DNA of 64,000 bases from an uncultured Williamsia sp. (GTDB lineage Bacteria; Actinomycetota; Actinomycetes; Mycobacteriales; Mycobacteriaceae), in contig NZ_CANLWM010000003.1 of the NCBI RefSeq assembly GCF_947494875.1, positions 1 through 64,000 on the forward strand. Reading direction: 5' to 3'. Of this stretch, positions 1-8,208 are shown piece after piece. The notes under the pieces were generated by a model, which was not told the origin of the DNA, ran no database searches, and saw nothing but the letters and a program-made list of their open reading frames with translations. Numbering within the stretch: position 1 is the stretch's first letter; every line of letters begins with the position of its first letter. The position numbers and the translations under genes are program-made.

Positions 1-74
1 GGTTGATAGGCCAGAACTGGAAGCCCAGTAATGGGTGCAGGTGACTGGTACTAATCGGCCGAGGACTTACAACA
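1..74 (+). rRNA. rrl: 23S ribosomal RNA, 3' end only
   Basis: The first ~74 bases carry the conserved actinobacterial 23S 3' end, including the stretch reading GACTGGTACTAATCGGCC just before the terminus. The rest of the gene lies outside the window. The exact 3' end is approximate. It is followed by a spacer of about 87 bases that can fold into a hairpin (around 123-150), as expected of a processing stem before 5S. Confidence 0.9.
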
Positions 75-161
75 ACACTTCTTAGAAGCTGTTTCGCATC
101 CACTGTGCAATATCTGAAACAACACACACAGGTATAAACAAACCCGTGTGGTTTCACAGAG

Positions 162-280
162 TTACGGCGGCCATAGCGGAGGGGAAACGCCCGGCCCCAT
201 TCCGAACCCGGAAGCTAAGCCCTCCAGCGCCGATGGTACTGCACCCTAACCAGTGTGGGAGAGTAGGACACCGCCGAACA
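162..280 (+). rRNA. rrf: 5S ribosomal RNA
   Basis: A complete 5S rRNA of about 119 bases. It begins TTACGGCGGCCATAGCGG, contains the conserved loop CCCATTCCGAACCCGGAAG, and ends GGACACCGCCGAACA, which pairs with the start. It follows 23S in the same direction, so this is the end of an rRNA operon. Ends may be off by one or two bases. Confidence 0.95.
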
Positions 281-290
281 CAACATCCCG

Positions 291-324
291 ACAAGGCCTC
301 TGAACTGCGGTTCAGGGGCCTTGT
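291..324 (+). terminator. rRNA operon terminator hairpin
   Basis: A 15-bp stem (291-305 with 310-324, one G-T wobble) closes a 4-base loop. It starts 11 bases after 5S. There is no long T run, which is common for actinobacterial terminators. Function is inferred from position and stem strength. Confidence 0.85.
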
Positions 325-369
325 CGCATGTCTGGGGTCGCCCGGAGCCGGCGCGTACGATCTGCCGAC

Positions 370-720
370 ATGACCCTTTTCCAGCGTGTCGCCAACGGTG
401 CCAACAAGGCGGTGTTCCCGCTTCTGCGGGTACCCGGACTCGCCGGCCTGCTCGGCAAGTCGATGGTCGTCCTGGAGTACACCGGTCGGAAGTCCGGGCG
501 GACCGTCAGGCTGCCGGTCAACTATCGCCAGAAGGGCGACACCGTCACCGTCACGGTCGCGGCACCCGGACAGAAGTCCTGGTGGAAGAACTTCTCCGGC
601 GACGGCGCACCGATCGCTGTCGAATACCCCGGAGGTGGCCGGCGCGAGGGACACGCGACCACCCGTACCAACGACAAAGGGTGGCGCCAGGTCGTCATCG
701 ACCTGACACCACCCTCCTAG
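370..720 (+). CDS. Ddn-like nitroreductase family deazaflavin-dependent protein
   Basis: A 116-residue protein of the DUF385/Ddn family, small split-barrel proteins that bind coenzyme F420 (or flavin) and reduce quinones or nitroaromatics. The family signature is visible: VVLEYTGRKSGRTVRLPV near residues 33-50, followed by KSWWKNF, the segment that usually contacts cofactor and membrane quinone. Length is at the short end for the family. The ATG at 370 is preferred over an upstream GTG at 328, because the extra residues do not resemble the family and would run into the terminator. It stands alone between the rRNA operon and a convergent gene. Substrate unknown. Confidence 0.8.
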   Translation: MTLFQRVANGANKAVFPLLRVPGLAGLLGKSMVVLEYTGRKSGRTVRLPVNYRQKGDTVTVTVAAPGQKSWWKNFSGDGAPIAVEYPGGGRREGHATTRTNDKGWRQVVIDLTPPS

Positions 721-733
721 GCGTCGCCGGGGT

Positions 734-2579
734 TCAGCTGAGGTGGTGGACCTCCTGCAGCCCGTACACCGGGGTGTCCATCCCCTCGTACCGCGCCTTG
801 AGCTGCAGGGCGAGGTACAGCGAGTAATGACGTGACTGGTGCAGGTTTCCCCCGTGGAACCAGAGGTTCTCCTGCTGCGTCGGCTTCCACATGTTGCGCT
901 GCTCGCCCTCCCAGGGGCCGGGGTCCTTCGTCGTGTCCGAACCCAACCCCCACACCTTGCCGACCTTGTCCGCGACGTCCTGGCCGATCAGGTCGGCCGC
1001 CCAGCCGTTCATCGAGCCGTAGCCGGTCGCGTAGACGACCACGTCGGCGGGCAGTTCCGTCCCGTCACCCAACACGACGGCGTCCTCGGTGAGGTGATCG
1101 ACGTCGCCATGGGCGAGCTTGATGGTGCCGTCGGCGACGAGTTCCGCCGCGCCGACGTCGATGTAATAGCCCGATCCGCGTCGTAGGTACTTCATGAACA
1201 GCCCGGATCCGTCGTCACCCCAGTCGTGCTCGAATCCTGCCGCCTCGAGGCGGTTGTAGAAGTCCCTGTCGCGTTCGCGGATCGCGTCGTAGATGGGGAT
1301 CTGGAACTCGTGCATGATCCGGTAGGGCAGGGACGCGAACGTCAGATCCGCCTTCTCCGTGGTCATCCCGGACGCCACCGCCCGCTCGGAGTAGAGGTCA
1401 CCCAGTCCGAGGTCCATCAGCGACTCGGACTTCACGATGTGGGTCGACGACCGCTGCACCATCGTGACGTCGGCGCCGTTCTCGACGAGTGCCTTGCAGA
1501 TGTCGTGCGCGGAGTTGTTCGACCCGATGACGACGGCACGCTTGCCGGCGTAGGCGTCGGGCCCGGGGTGTGCGCTCGAGTGGTGCTGATCGCCGCGGAA
1601 CACGTCCATCCCCGGGAACTCCGGCACGTTGGGCTTCCCCGACATGCCGGTCGCGAGGACGAGGTGCTCCGGGTGCAGGGTCAGGCGCTCGCCATCCCGC
1701 TCGACCTCGACAGTCCAGCGCTTCGACTCCTCGTCGAAAGATGCGGACAGGCACGTCGTCGAGCCCCAATAGGGCACCTCCATGACCCGTGTGTAGAACT
1801 CGAGCCAGTCGCCGATCTTGTCCTTGGGTGCGAACACCGGCCAGTTCTCGGGGAACGGCAGGTTGGGTGAGGTGGTCGTACCAGACGGGGTCGTGCAGGC
1901 AGAGAGACTTGTACCGTCCGCGCCACTGGTCGCCCGGCCGCTCGTGGCGGTCGAGGACGATCGCGGGGACGCCGAGTTGCCGTAGCCGCGCACCGAGTGC
2001 GATGCCGCCCTGGCCTCCGCCGATGATCAGCGTGTGCGGCTGGATCGACCGGCCGAGCTCGCGCTCCTCGGCCTCACGACGTTCCGCCCAGGACCGTGGG
2101 TCCGCGGACTGGCCGTGCACCGCGCCCATCACCCGGCGGGTGCCCTGCGGCTCCTCGTGGCCGGTGAGCTCACGCAGCGTCGTCAGCAGCGTCCAGGCGC
2201 GGTCCTCGCCGTCGTCGTCGCGGCTGATGCGCAGGTGGCCCTTCCCGGTCCCGACCGCGGTCCGGAACTCGATGAACGCCGACACCACGCCGCCGTCCTC
2301 GGTGGCCGGCTCCAGGGTGGCGAACCCAGACGGGTCGGTGTCGTCGAGGCGGGCCTGCAGCATCGCGCCGATCTCGTCACGACCCTCCGAGGTGCGCAGA
2401 TTCCACGTGAACGACACCAGGTCCCGCCAGAAGCTGTCCACCCGGAACATCTCGGTGACGCCCTCGACGTCCCGCGCGGCGAGCCGTGACTCGAACCGTG
2501 CGAGCCACCGATCCATCCGGTCCTGCGGCGTCTCCTGCTCGTGGGTGTCGGCGAGTGCCGGGTGCAGCGTCTGCGTCAT
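734..2579 (-). pseudogene. flavin-containing monooxygenase with N-terminal NTF2-like domain, frameshifted
   Basis: Reads as a ~614-residue FAD/NAD(P)-dependent monooxygenase if one base is removed. The N-terminal ~150 residues look like an NTF2/SnoaL-type domain. A Rossmann motif IIGGGQGGIALGARL and the segment GDQWRGRYKSLCLHDPVWYDHL then follow. At about 1868 the frame breaks: the expected continuation PNLPFPENWPVFAPKDK is in the next frame and runs on, with a second nucleotide-binding motif VIGSNNSAHDI and ATGYGSMNGW, to a stop at 734. The extra base is the T at 1868 (an A in the coding strand). Both halves are otherwise undamaged, so this is a recent mutation or a sequencing error. Start ATG at 2579 follows GGAGGAG. 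Divergent from the GAF regulator at 2710. Confidence 0.8.
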
Positions 2580-2636
2580 CGTGCTCCTCCATGTGTGCGG
2601 TGTGATGCAGAGCACACGCCGGAGGTGGTGGGTGCG

Positions 2637-2660
2637 GCAACCGTTGCGAGGTGTTGCAAC
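2637..2660. promoter_or_regulatory. paired palindromes, candidate operator of the GAF-domain activator
   Basis: In the 130-base gap between the divergent monooxygenase and regulator lie GCAAC-C-GTTGC (2637-2647) and the perfect palindrome GTTGCAAC (2653-2660). A further GTTGC follows near 2670. Repeated palindromes in a divergent regulator/target gap are typical activator sites. Assignment to the 2710 regulator is inference. Confidence 0.5.
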
Positions 2661-2709
2661 CCGCCCGGTCGTTGCTGCCAGGTGTGACCGGGAGCACACT
2701 GGGGTCACC

Positions 2710-4020
2710 ATGCCGAGCCCGTCCGCGACCCGCACGCCCGCGCCCGAACCCGCGATCCAGGCGGGTGACGACCCGCGTCACCACGCCGAGATCCTGTCCG
2801 CGGTCTACGACGCGCGGATGTCGGGAACGCGGGCACCGGCCCGACCCCGCGATGTCATCGACGACTCCTGGCGTCGCCTGCTGGCCGACGGCGCCGATCC
2901 CGACCGCATGGCACGGGCGACCCCCGATCCCACCGTCGTCGACCTCGACCGGGAACGGCGCGCCTCCGGACTCGACGAGGTCGTCGATGAGATGACCGCC
3001 GGTCTCGAGGCGGTGACCACCGACGGTGACAACATCGTCGTCGTGGCCGACCGCGGCGGGCGCGTCCTCTGGCGGAGCGGGTCTTCGAGGGTGCTGTCGC
3101 GGGCGGATCGTCTCGGCTTCGTCGAGGGCGCGAGCTGGGCGGAGGGCAGCGTCGGTACGAACGCCATCGGTACCGCGCTCGTCGCGGGGTCGGCGGTACA
3201 GGTGTTCTCCGCCGAACACTTCACCCGCACCCACCACACCTGGACCTGTACCGGGGCGCCGATCCGTGACGCCCGGACCGGTGAGGTCCTCGGCGTCGTG
3301 GACGTGAGCGGGCCCGCCGCGACGATCCACCCGACGACACTGGCGCTCGTGGACGCGGTGGCGCGGCTGGCCGAGTCCCGACTGCGCGAGGTGCACCGCC
3401 GCAGCCTCGACCGGCTGCGAACGGTCGCCGCACCGATGCTGGCGCGGTTGGCCGGGCGCGCACTCGCGGTCGACAACCACGGATGGGTCGCCGCTGTCGA
3501 CGGGGTCGACTCCGGCGCCCGGTTGATGCTCCCGCACGAGATCGGACCGGGCCGGGCGTTGCTGCCCGAACTCGGCTCCTGTGACCTCGACCCGCTGCCG
3601 GGTGGGTGGCTGATCCGCCTCGCCGACACCGACGGCGCCCTCGCCGAACAGGCGACCCGACTCGTCGTCGACCTGTGCTCGGACCGCGATCCGTCGGTGC
3701 GGGTGGTCGGACCGATGGGCAGTTGGACGCAGACGATGTCGCCGCGTCACGCCGAGATCCTCTACCTGCTGTCGTTGCACTCCCCGCACGGGCGCACGGC
3801 GGGCGACCTTGCCGCCGACCTGTTCGGCGATGCGTCCCGGGTGGTCACGGTGCGTGCGGAGATGTCGCGGCTCCGACGGCAGCTCTCGGGTCTGGTCGCC
3901 GGGAGTCCTTACCGGTTCGTCGACGGACTCGACGTGGAGGTGTCGATACCCTCCGACCCGACGCGCCTGCTGCCCCGGTCGACCGCGCCGGCGATCCGGC
4001 GTGCGCGGATCGGTCTCTAG
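2710..4020 (+). CDS. GAF-domain transcriptional activator (AcoR-like sensor, no AAA+ domain)
   Basis: 436 residues. The middle (about 95-230) is a GAF sensor domain of the AcoR type, with GTNAIGTAL and the later EHF...WTCTGAPIRD...LGVVDVSG signature. The C-terminal ~90 residues (from about 345) look like a winged helix-turn-helix DNA-binding domain (SPRHAEILYLLSLHSPHGRT, then VRAEMSRLRRQL). There is no sigma-54 interaction domain, as in many actinobacterial members. Such regulators usually sit beside the oxidoreductase genes they activate, here the divergent monooxygenase. ATG at 2710 chosen because similarity begins right after it. The stop overlaps the convergent gene at 4017. Ligand unknown. 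Confidence 0.75.
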   Translation: MPSPSATRTPAPEPAIQAGDDPRHHAEILSAVYDARMSGTRAPARPRDVIDDSWRRLLADGADPDRMARATPDPTVVDLDRERRASGLDEVVDEMTAGLEAVTTDGDNIVVVADRGGRVLWRSGSSRVLSRADRLGFVEGASWAEGSVGTNAIGTALVAGSAVQVFSAEHFTRTHHTWTCTGAPIRDARTGEVLGVVDVSGPAATIHPTTLALVDAVARLAESRLREVHRRSLDRLRTVAAPMLARLAGRALAVDNHGWVAAVDGVDSGARLMLPHEIGPGRALLPELGSCDLDPLPGGWLIRLADTDGALAEQATRLVVDLCSDRDPSVRVVGPMGSWTQTMSPRHAEILYLLSLHSPHGRTAGDLAADLFGDASRVVTVRAEMSRLRRQLSGLVAGSPYRFVDGLDVEVSIPSDPTRLLPRSTAPAIRRARIGL

Positions 4021-4460
4021 GCGGCGGACTCCGTCGGTGTCGCCCCACGGCGTGCCGAACGGTGGTTGCGGACCGCCACCGCCGCGGCCAGCACCCAGAT
4101 GAGGACCACCGCGATCGTCAGTCCCAGCCCGTAGGGGCGGTCGAGGATGGTCGCGTTCATCGGTCTCTCACCCGCCGGGCGCGGGGCGAGCACCGGAAAC
4201 GCCAGCGCGACGAGCACCAGCGTCGCCGCGGTCGCCACCAGGACCGGCGCCCACACCGTCGACGGCAGCAGGCGCGACCCAGCGTGTCCGAGGATCGAGT
4301 AGGTCGGCGCGAGGATCGCGTCGTGCACCAGCAGTCCCGCGATCGCCCAGATGAGGACGGACAGCTGGTCCCGCGGGGTGAAATCGGTGATCAGCGTGAC
4401 GCCGTAGACGGCCATCCCGATGCCGGCGAGCACCAGGAGCACGCGCACCGCGGCCGTCAC
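4017..4460 (-). CDS. small membrane protein, partner of the molybdoenzyme
   Basis: 147 residues with four predicted membrane segments (VRVLLVLAGIGMAVYGV; LSVLIWAIAGLLVHDAI; VLVATAATLVLVALAFPVL; LGLTIAVVLIWVLAAAVAV). It starts at GTG 4460, overlapping the stop of the molybdoenzyme gene (GTGA), so the two are translationally coupled. No enzymatic motif is visible. From the coupling it is probably an assembly or electron-transfer partner of the upstream protein. It converges on the GAF regulator with a 4-base overlap at the stops. Confidence 0.7.
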   Translation of the reverse strand: MTAAVRVLLVLAGIGMAVYGVTLITDFTPRDQLSVLIWAIAGLLVHDAILAPTYSILGHAGSRLLPSTVWAPVLVATAATLVLVALAFPVLAPRPAGERPMNATILDRPYGLGLTIAVVLIWVLAAAVAVRNHRSARRGATPTESAA

Positions 4461-5647
4461 AGGACCTCGATCCGGGACAACCACTTGGTCTGGAGGACGC
4501 CCGGCCGGTTGGGTGCGATCAGCCGGCACGGGAAGCCGTGGTCGAGGTTCAGCTCCTCGCCGTTGAGACGGAGCGCGATCAGGGTGTCGTCGGCGTCGGC
4601 GAAGTTCGCCGGGAGCACGGTGACCCCGTAGAGGCCTCGGTCCAGCGAGATCATCCGCGCGTCCCGACCACCGCTGTGGCCGGCGCGGGCGAGCAGGTCG
4701 CGCAGGCGCACGCCGGTCCACGTCGCCGACGCGCTCCACCCCTCGACGCAGGCGATCGGCAGGTCGCGGGTCGTCTGTGTCATCGCGCGCAGGTCGTCGA
4801 GCGTCAGCGGTGTCTCACGACCGTCGACGGCGAGGGTCAGTCGGTAATCGGCACCGCGTACGCCGTCGGTGATGTTCGCCTGCTGTGCGGTGCGGTTGAT
4901 CGGGAGGCCCTGCGGGCCCTCGCCGGATCGAGGCGCCAGGAACGAGATCCACCGGGCGAACGGCAGCGTCTGTCCGACCACGGCGACCGCCGCGAGTCCG
5001 GTGATGGCCCAGGTGCTGCGCAGCACCGTGCGGCGGGTGAGGGCACCGGCGTGATCCGGGCGGGCGGGCGGCGCCGACGACCCGTCGGGCAGGGTCTCCG
5101 GCGCGTCGAGGGGTTCGCCGAGCGCGGTGCGGATGACGGGGAGCTTCACCGCTATGTGCACGAGGATCGCCCCGATAGCGATCCACGCCGTCGCGTAGTG
5201 GGTGGTGGTGAAGAAGAACTTCCACGGATACCACTGCGCGGTGTTCATCAGCCCGGTGAACAACTGGAAGATGGCGGCGACGACGAGGACGGTGATCGAG
5301 GCGCGCTCGAGGAGCCGCACCGGCGAGCCGATCCGCGGACGCGCGAACAACTTCGGGTAGACGGTGCCCAGTTTCACCAGGAGCAGGGGGATGGCCGCGA
5401 CACCGGTCGTGACGTGCAGACCCTGGGTGAACCGGTACAGCCACGACGGCTGCGTCGGCCACCAGAACCACCCCGGAGGGTGCTGGATCCAGTGGCTCAA
5501 CAGGCCGGTGACGAAACAGATGCCGAAGCAGATGCCCAGCGCGACCCCGACCCGCGCGGTGAGCCGTGCACCGCGCACGGGGCTGCGCGGCCGCTCGTCC
5601 AGACCGACGGTCTCGAGCAGGCGATCGATCCGGTCGGCGACGCGCAT
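4457..5647 (-). CDS. membrane-anchored molybdopterin oxidoreductase (sulfite oxidase fold)
   Basis: 396 residues in two parts. Residues ~33-170 hold four membrane helices with histidines at about 52, 78, 150 and 164 that could ligate heme, as in cytochrome b-type anchors. Residues ~240-396 are a sulfite-oxidase-type molybdopterin domain with the metal-binding cysteine at about 300 (LPIACVEGWS) and RLIAPN near the end. Between them a twin-arginine motif TRRTVLR (~204-210) precedes a fifth hydrophobic helix, so the domain is probably exported by Tat after Sec inserts the anchor. First gene of a two-gene operon. Physiological substrate not deducible. ATG at 5647 is the only good start. Confidence 0.8.
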   Translation of the reverse strand: MRVADRIDRLLETVGLDERPRSPVRGARLTARVGVALGICFGICFVTGLLSHWIQHPPGWFWWPTQPSWLYRFTQGLHVTTGVAAIPLLLVKLGTVYPKLFARPRIGSPVRLLERASITVLVVAAIFQLFTGLMNTAQWYPWKFFFTTTHYATAWIAIGAILVHIAVKLPVIRTALGEPLDAPETLPDGSSAPPARPDHAGALTRRTVLRSTWAITGLAAVAVVGQTLPFARWISFLAPRSGEGPQGLPINRTAQQANITDGVRGADYRLTLAVDGRETPLTLDDLRAMTQTTRDLPIACVEGWSASATWTGVRLRDLLARAGHSGGRDARMISLDRGLYGVTVLPANFADADDTLIALRLNGEELNLDHGFPCRLIAPNRPGVLQTKWLSRIEVL

Positions 5648-5718
5648 CCGTCGAGCGTACGTGGCCGCGCCGGTCAGGCGAGGGTCATCGCGCGGCGGGG
5701 GATGCCCGTGCGCGGCGT

Positions 5719-5724
5719 TATGCT
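5719..5724 (+). promoter_or_regulatory. candidate -10 box for the TPR-HAD gene
   Basis: TATGCT at 5719-5724 would place transcription start near 5731, giving a leader of about 90 bases before the ATG at 5823. It lies just upstream of the long housekeeping operon, so it is a plausible main promoter. No clear -35 is visible. Confidence 0.4.
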
Positions 5725-5822
5725 GTGCGCGCGAACTTCACAGGGTGTGTCCGAGCAGGGTGCCGGACGAGTCCACGGCGCGGCCGTGGGTGTCCGTGTG
5801 TGTCAGGAGCAGAGGGATCGAG

Positions 5823-7919
5823 ATGAGCGACGACCGCCGCGGACCGCATCGCCGTACCGAGCACAGCCGCACCGACCGCCCGAATCGATCCCAGTCGGGT
5901 CGACCGCAGTCCGGCCGGTCCCCGTCCGACAGGACCGGACGCGACGGCCGCACCACCGATCGCCGCGGCACGGTCCGTCGGGACGAGCCGGCCCTCCCCG
6001 ACGACGTGACACCCCAGGATCTCGACGGTGAGGTCCGTCGGGACCTCAAGACCCTCGACCGCACCAACGCCGACGCCGTGGCCCGGCACCTGGTGATGGT
6101 GTCCCGGCTGCTCGAGGACGATCCGGCTGCTGCCCTGCTCCACGCCCGCGCTGCGCGGGGACGGGCGGGACGCATCGCCGTGGTGCGTGAGACCGCCGGC
6201 ATCGCCGCCTACAACGCGGGCGAGTGGTCGGAGGCGCTGTCGGAACTGCGGGCGGCGCGGCGGATGTCGGGCAGCACGGTCCTGCTGCCGCTGATGGCCG
6301 ACTGCGAACGCGGACTCGGGCATCCCGAGCGCGCCATCGACATCGCCCGCAGCGAGGAGGGCCGCGCGCTCACCGGTGACGAAGCCCTGGAGATGCGCAT
6401 CGTCGAGTCCGGTGCCCGCCTCGATCTCGGCGATCCCGAGAAGGCCGTCGTCACACTGCAATCGCAGAACCTCGACCCGTCCGTGCACGGCACCGGGCAG
6501 GCGCGGCTGTTCTACGCGTACGCCACCGCGCTGCACGCCGCCGGGCGCGAGGACGACGCGATCACGTGGTTCATGAACGCCGCCGCGGCCGACGAGGATG
6601 ACGTCACCGACGCCGAACTGCGTCTGATGGAGATCACCGACCCCGAGCAGTTCGCTGCGGTCTACGGCGAGGACGAGGAGGACGAAGCCGCCCCGGACAC
6701 CGCCGACGTCCCGGAGACCGACGACGTGCCGGACACCGTCGCGTCCGTGGCGCCCGCGCCGGAGCCCGCCGCCTCGGAGATCGCCGCCTCGGAGATCGCT
6801 GCCCCGGAACACGCCCACTCGGACAACGCTGCTGCGGAGACCCCGGAGGCCACGGTCTCGGACACCGCCGACGAGCCACCGGCCGTGTCGGAGTCGGCAC
6901 TGGTGGCCGGGTACGACGCGGTGTTCGCCGACCTCGACGGAACGCTCTTCGCCGGCAGCGCGCCCGTCGACCACGCCGTCGCGACCGTCGAGGCACTGTC
7001 GGTGCCGGTGTACTTCGTCACCAACAACGCCAGTCGCCGTCCGGCCGAGGTCGCCGCGCACCTCGAGGAACTGGGGTTCCGCGCCGACGCCGAACGCGTC
7101 GTCACCAGCGCGCAGACCGCGGCCCGACTGCTCGCCGAGCATGTCGAGCCGGGCTCGCGCGCCTTGGTCGTCGGGACCGACGGGCTCGTGCAGGAGGTGC
7201 GGGAGGTCGGTATCGCGACCACCCGCAGCGCCGACGACCGCCCGGTCGCGGTCATCCAGGGTCACAACCCCGAGACCGGGTGGGCGCAGCTGTCGGAGGC
7301 CGCGCTGGCGATCCGCGCCGGCGCGTTGTGGATCGCGTGCAACACCGACGCGACCCTGCCGTCGGAGCGCGGGCTCCTCGTCGGCAACGGGTCGATGGTC
7401 GCGGCTGTCGCCTCGGCCACCGGCGCGACGCCGCTCGTCGCCGGCAAGCCCGCCGCGCCGCACATGCAGGACGTCCTGACGCGCAGCGGCGCGTCGCGGC
7501 CGATCGTCGTCGGCGACCGTCTCGACACCGACATCGCCGGTGCGAACGCCGTCGGCCTCGACAGCCTGCTGGTCCTGACGGGCGTGAGCACGTTGGCCGA
7601 CGCGATCTGCGCCGAGGCGGATTCCCGTCCGACACATGTCGCCGCCGACCTCACCGGGCTGCTCGCCGACGCCGATCTCGCCGCGGTGGGCGCCGACGAC
7701 CACTGGGATGTGCGGGTGGAGGGCACCACCATCCGGATCGCCGGTGACGCGGACGCGGACGACGCCGCCTTCGCGGGCGCCGTCCTCGCGGCCGCGTGGG
7801 AGGGCGACGCGTTCGTCGACGTCCCGTCCGGCGACGTCACCGTCGTGACCGAGGACGACACGGCCGCCGCCGCCGCACGACGACACGGACTGTCCTCCGA
7901 TAGCGTTGAGAGGTCATGA
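5823..7919 (+). CDS. fusion of TPR-repeat protein and HAD phosphatase (glycerol-3-phosphate phosphatase-like)
   Basis: 698 residues. Residues 1-60 are a basic Arg/Ser/Asp-rich tail. Residues ~65-275 are helical TPR-like repeats (AGIAAYNAGEWSEALSELR, YAYATALHAAGREDDAI). Residues ~280-360 are an acidic Ala/Glu/Asp linker with short repeats. From ~361 a HAD hydrolase follows: motif I DLDGT at 370, motif II VTNNAS, lysine motif AGKPAAP, motif IV GDRLDTDIAGA. In M. tuberculosis the same two proteins are, to my knowledge, separate adjacent genes (Rv1691 and Rv1692, the latter a glycerol-3-phosphate phosphatase). Here no stop separates them. First gene of the block; its stop overlaps the next start (ATGA). 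Confidence 0.85.
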   Translation: MSDDRRGPHRRTEHSRTDRPNRSQSGRPQSGRSPSDRTGRDGRTTDRRGTVRRDEPALPDDVTPQDLDGEVRRDLKTLDRTNADAVARHLVMVSRLLEDDPAAALLHARAARGRAGRIAVVRETAGIAAYNAGEWSEALSELRAARRMSGSTVLLPLMADCERGLGHPERAIDIARSEEGRALTGDEALEMRIVESGARLDLGDPEKAVVTLQSQNLDPSVHGTGQARLFYAYATALHAAGREDDAITWFMNAAAADEDDVTDAELRLMEITDPEQFAAVYGEDEEDEAAPDTADVPETDDVPDTVASVAPAPEPAASEIAASEIAAPEHAHSDNAAAETPEATVSDTADEPPAVSESALVAGYDAVFADLDGTLFAGSAPVDHAVATVEALSVPVYFVTNNASRRPAEVAAHLEELGFRADAERVVTSAQTAARLLAEHVEPGSRALVVGTDGLVQEVREVGIATTRSADDRPVAVIQGHNPETGWAQLSEAALAIRAGALWIACNTDATLPSERGLLVGNGSMVAAVASATGATPLVAGKPAAPHMQDVLTRSGASRPIVVGDRLDTDIAGANAVGLDSLLVLTGVSTLADAICAEADSRPTHVAADLTGLLADADLAAVGADDHWDVRVEGTTIRIAGDADADDAAFAGAVLAAAWEGDAFVDVPSGDVTVVTEDDTAAAAARRHGLSSDSVERS

Positions 7920-8188
7920 CCTTCCCGTCTCCCACGCAGATGCCGGGTTCGCGGCCGGTTCCCGGCGCCACGGCACCCGTCGGCGCCGACGTCGACCCTG
8001 CCGAGCTCACCGCGCAGATCGGTGAGATCACCGACCGCGTCGACGCGATCGCCGCGGACACCACCGGTGATCCCGACGACACCGAGGCGGTCGGGGCCCA
8101 CATCGCCGCGCTCGACGCCACCGCCGACCTGGTGGACCGCGCCCACGGACTCCTCACCGACGCGCTCGACCGTCTCGATCGGGTCTGA
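7916..8188 (+). CDS. small acidic conserved protein (Rv1693-like)
   Basis: 90 residues, starting at the ATG that overlaps the upstream stop (ATGA). The sequence is acidic and helical (ELTAQIGEITDRVDAIAADT; IAALDATADLVDRAHGLL) and probably forms a short coiled coil. No catalytic motif. Its position between the HAD gene and tlyA matches the small gene found there in mycobacteria. Function unknown. Confidence 0.7.
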   Translation: MTFPSPTQMPGSRPVPGATAPVGADVDPAELTAQIGEITDRVDAIAADTTGDPDDTEAVGAHIAALDATADLVDRAHGLLTDALDRLDRV

Positions 8189-8208
8189 GCGGCCACGGTG
8201 GGTCGCTG

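Noticed and set aside
2377-3789. 470-codon minus-strand open frame across the GAF activator
   Set aside because: Shadow of the activator; the plus-strand frame carries clear GAF motifs.
5718-7886. 722-codon open frame on the minus strand
   Set aside because: Antisense to the TPR-HAD gene; low-complexity Gly/Val/Arg product with no ribosome site.
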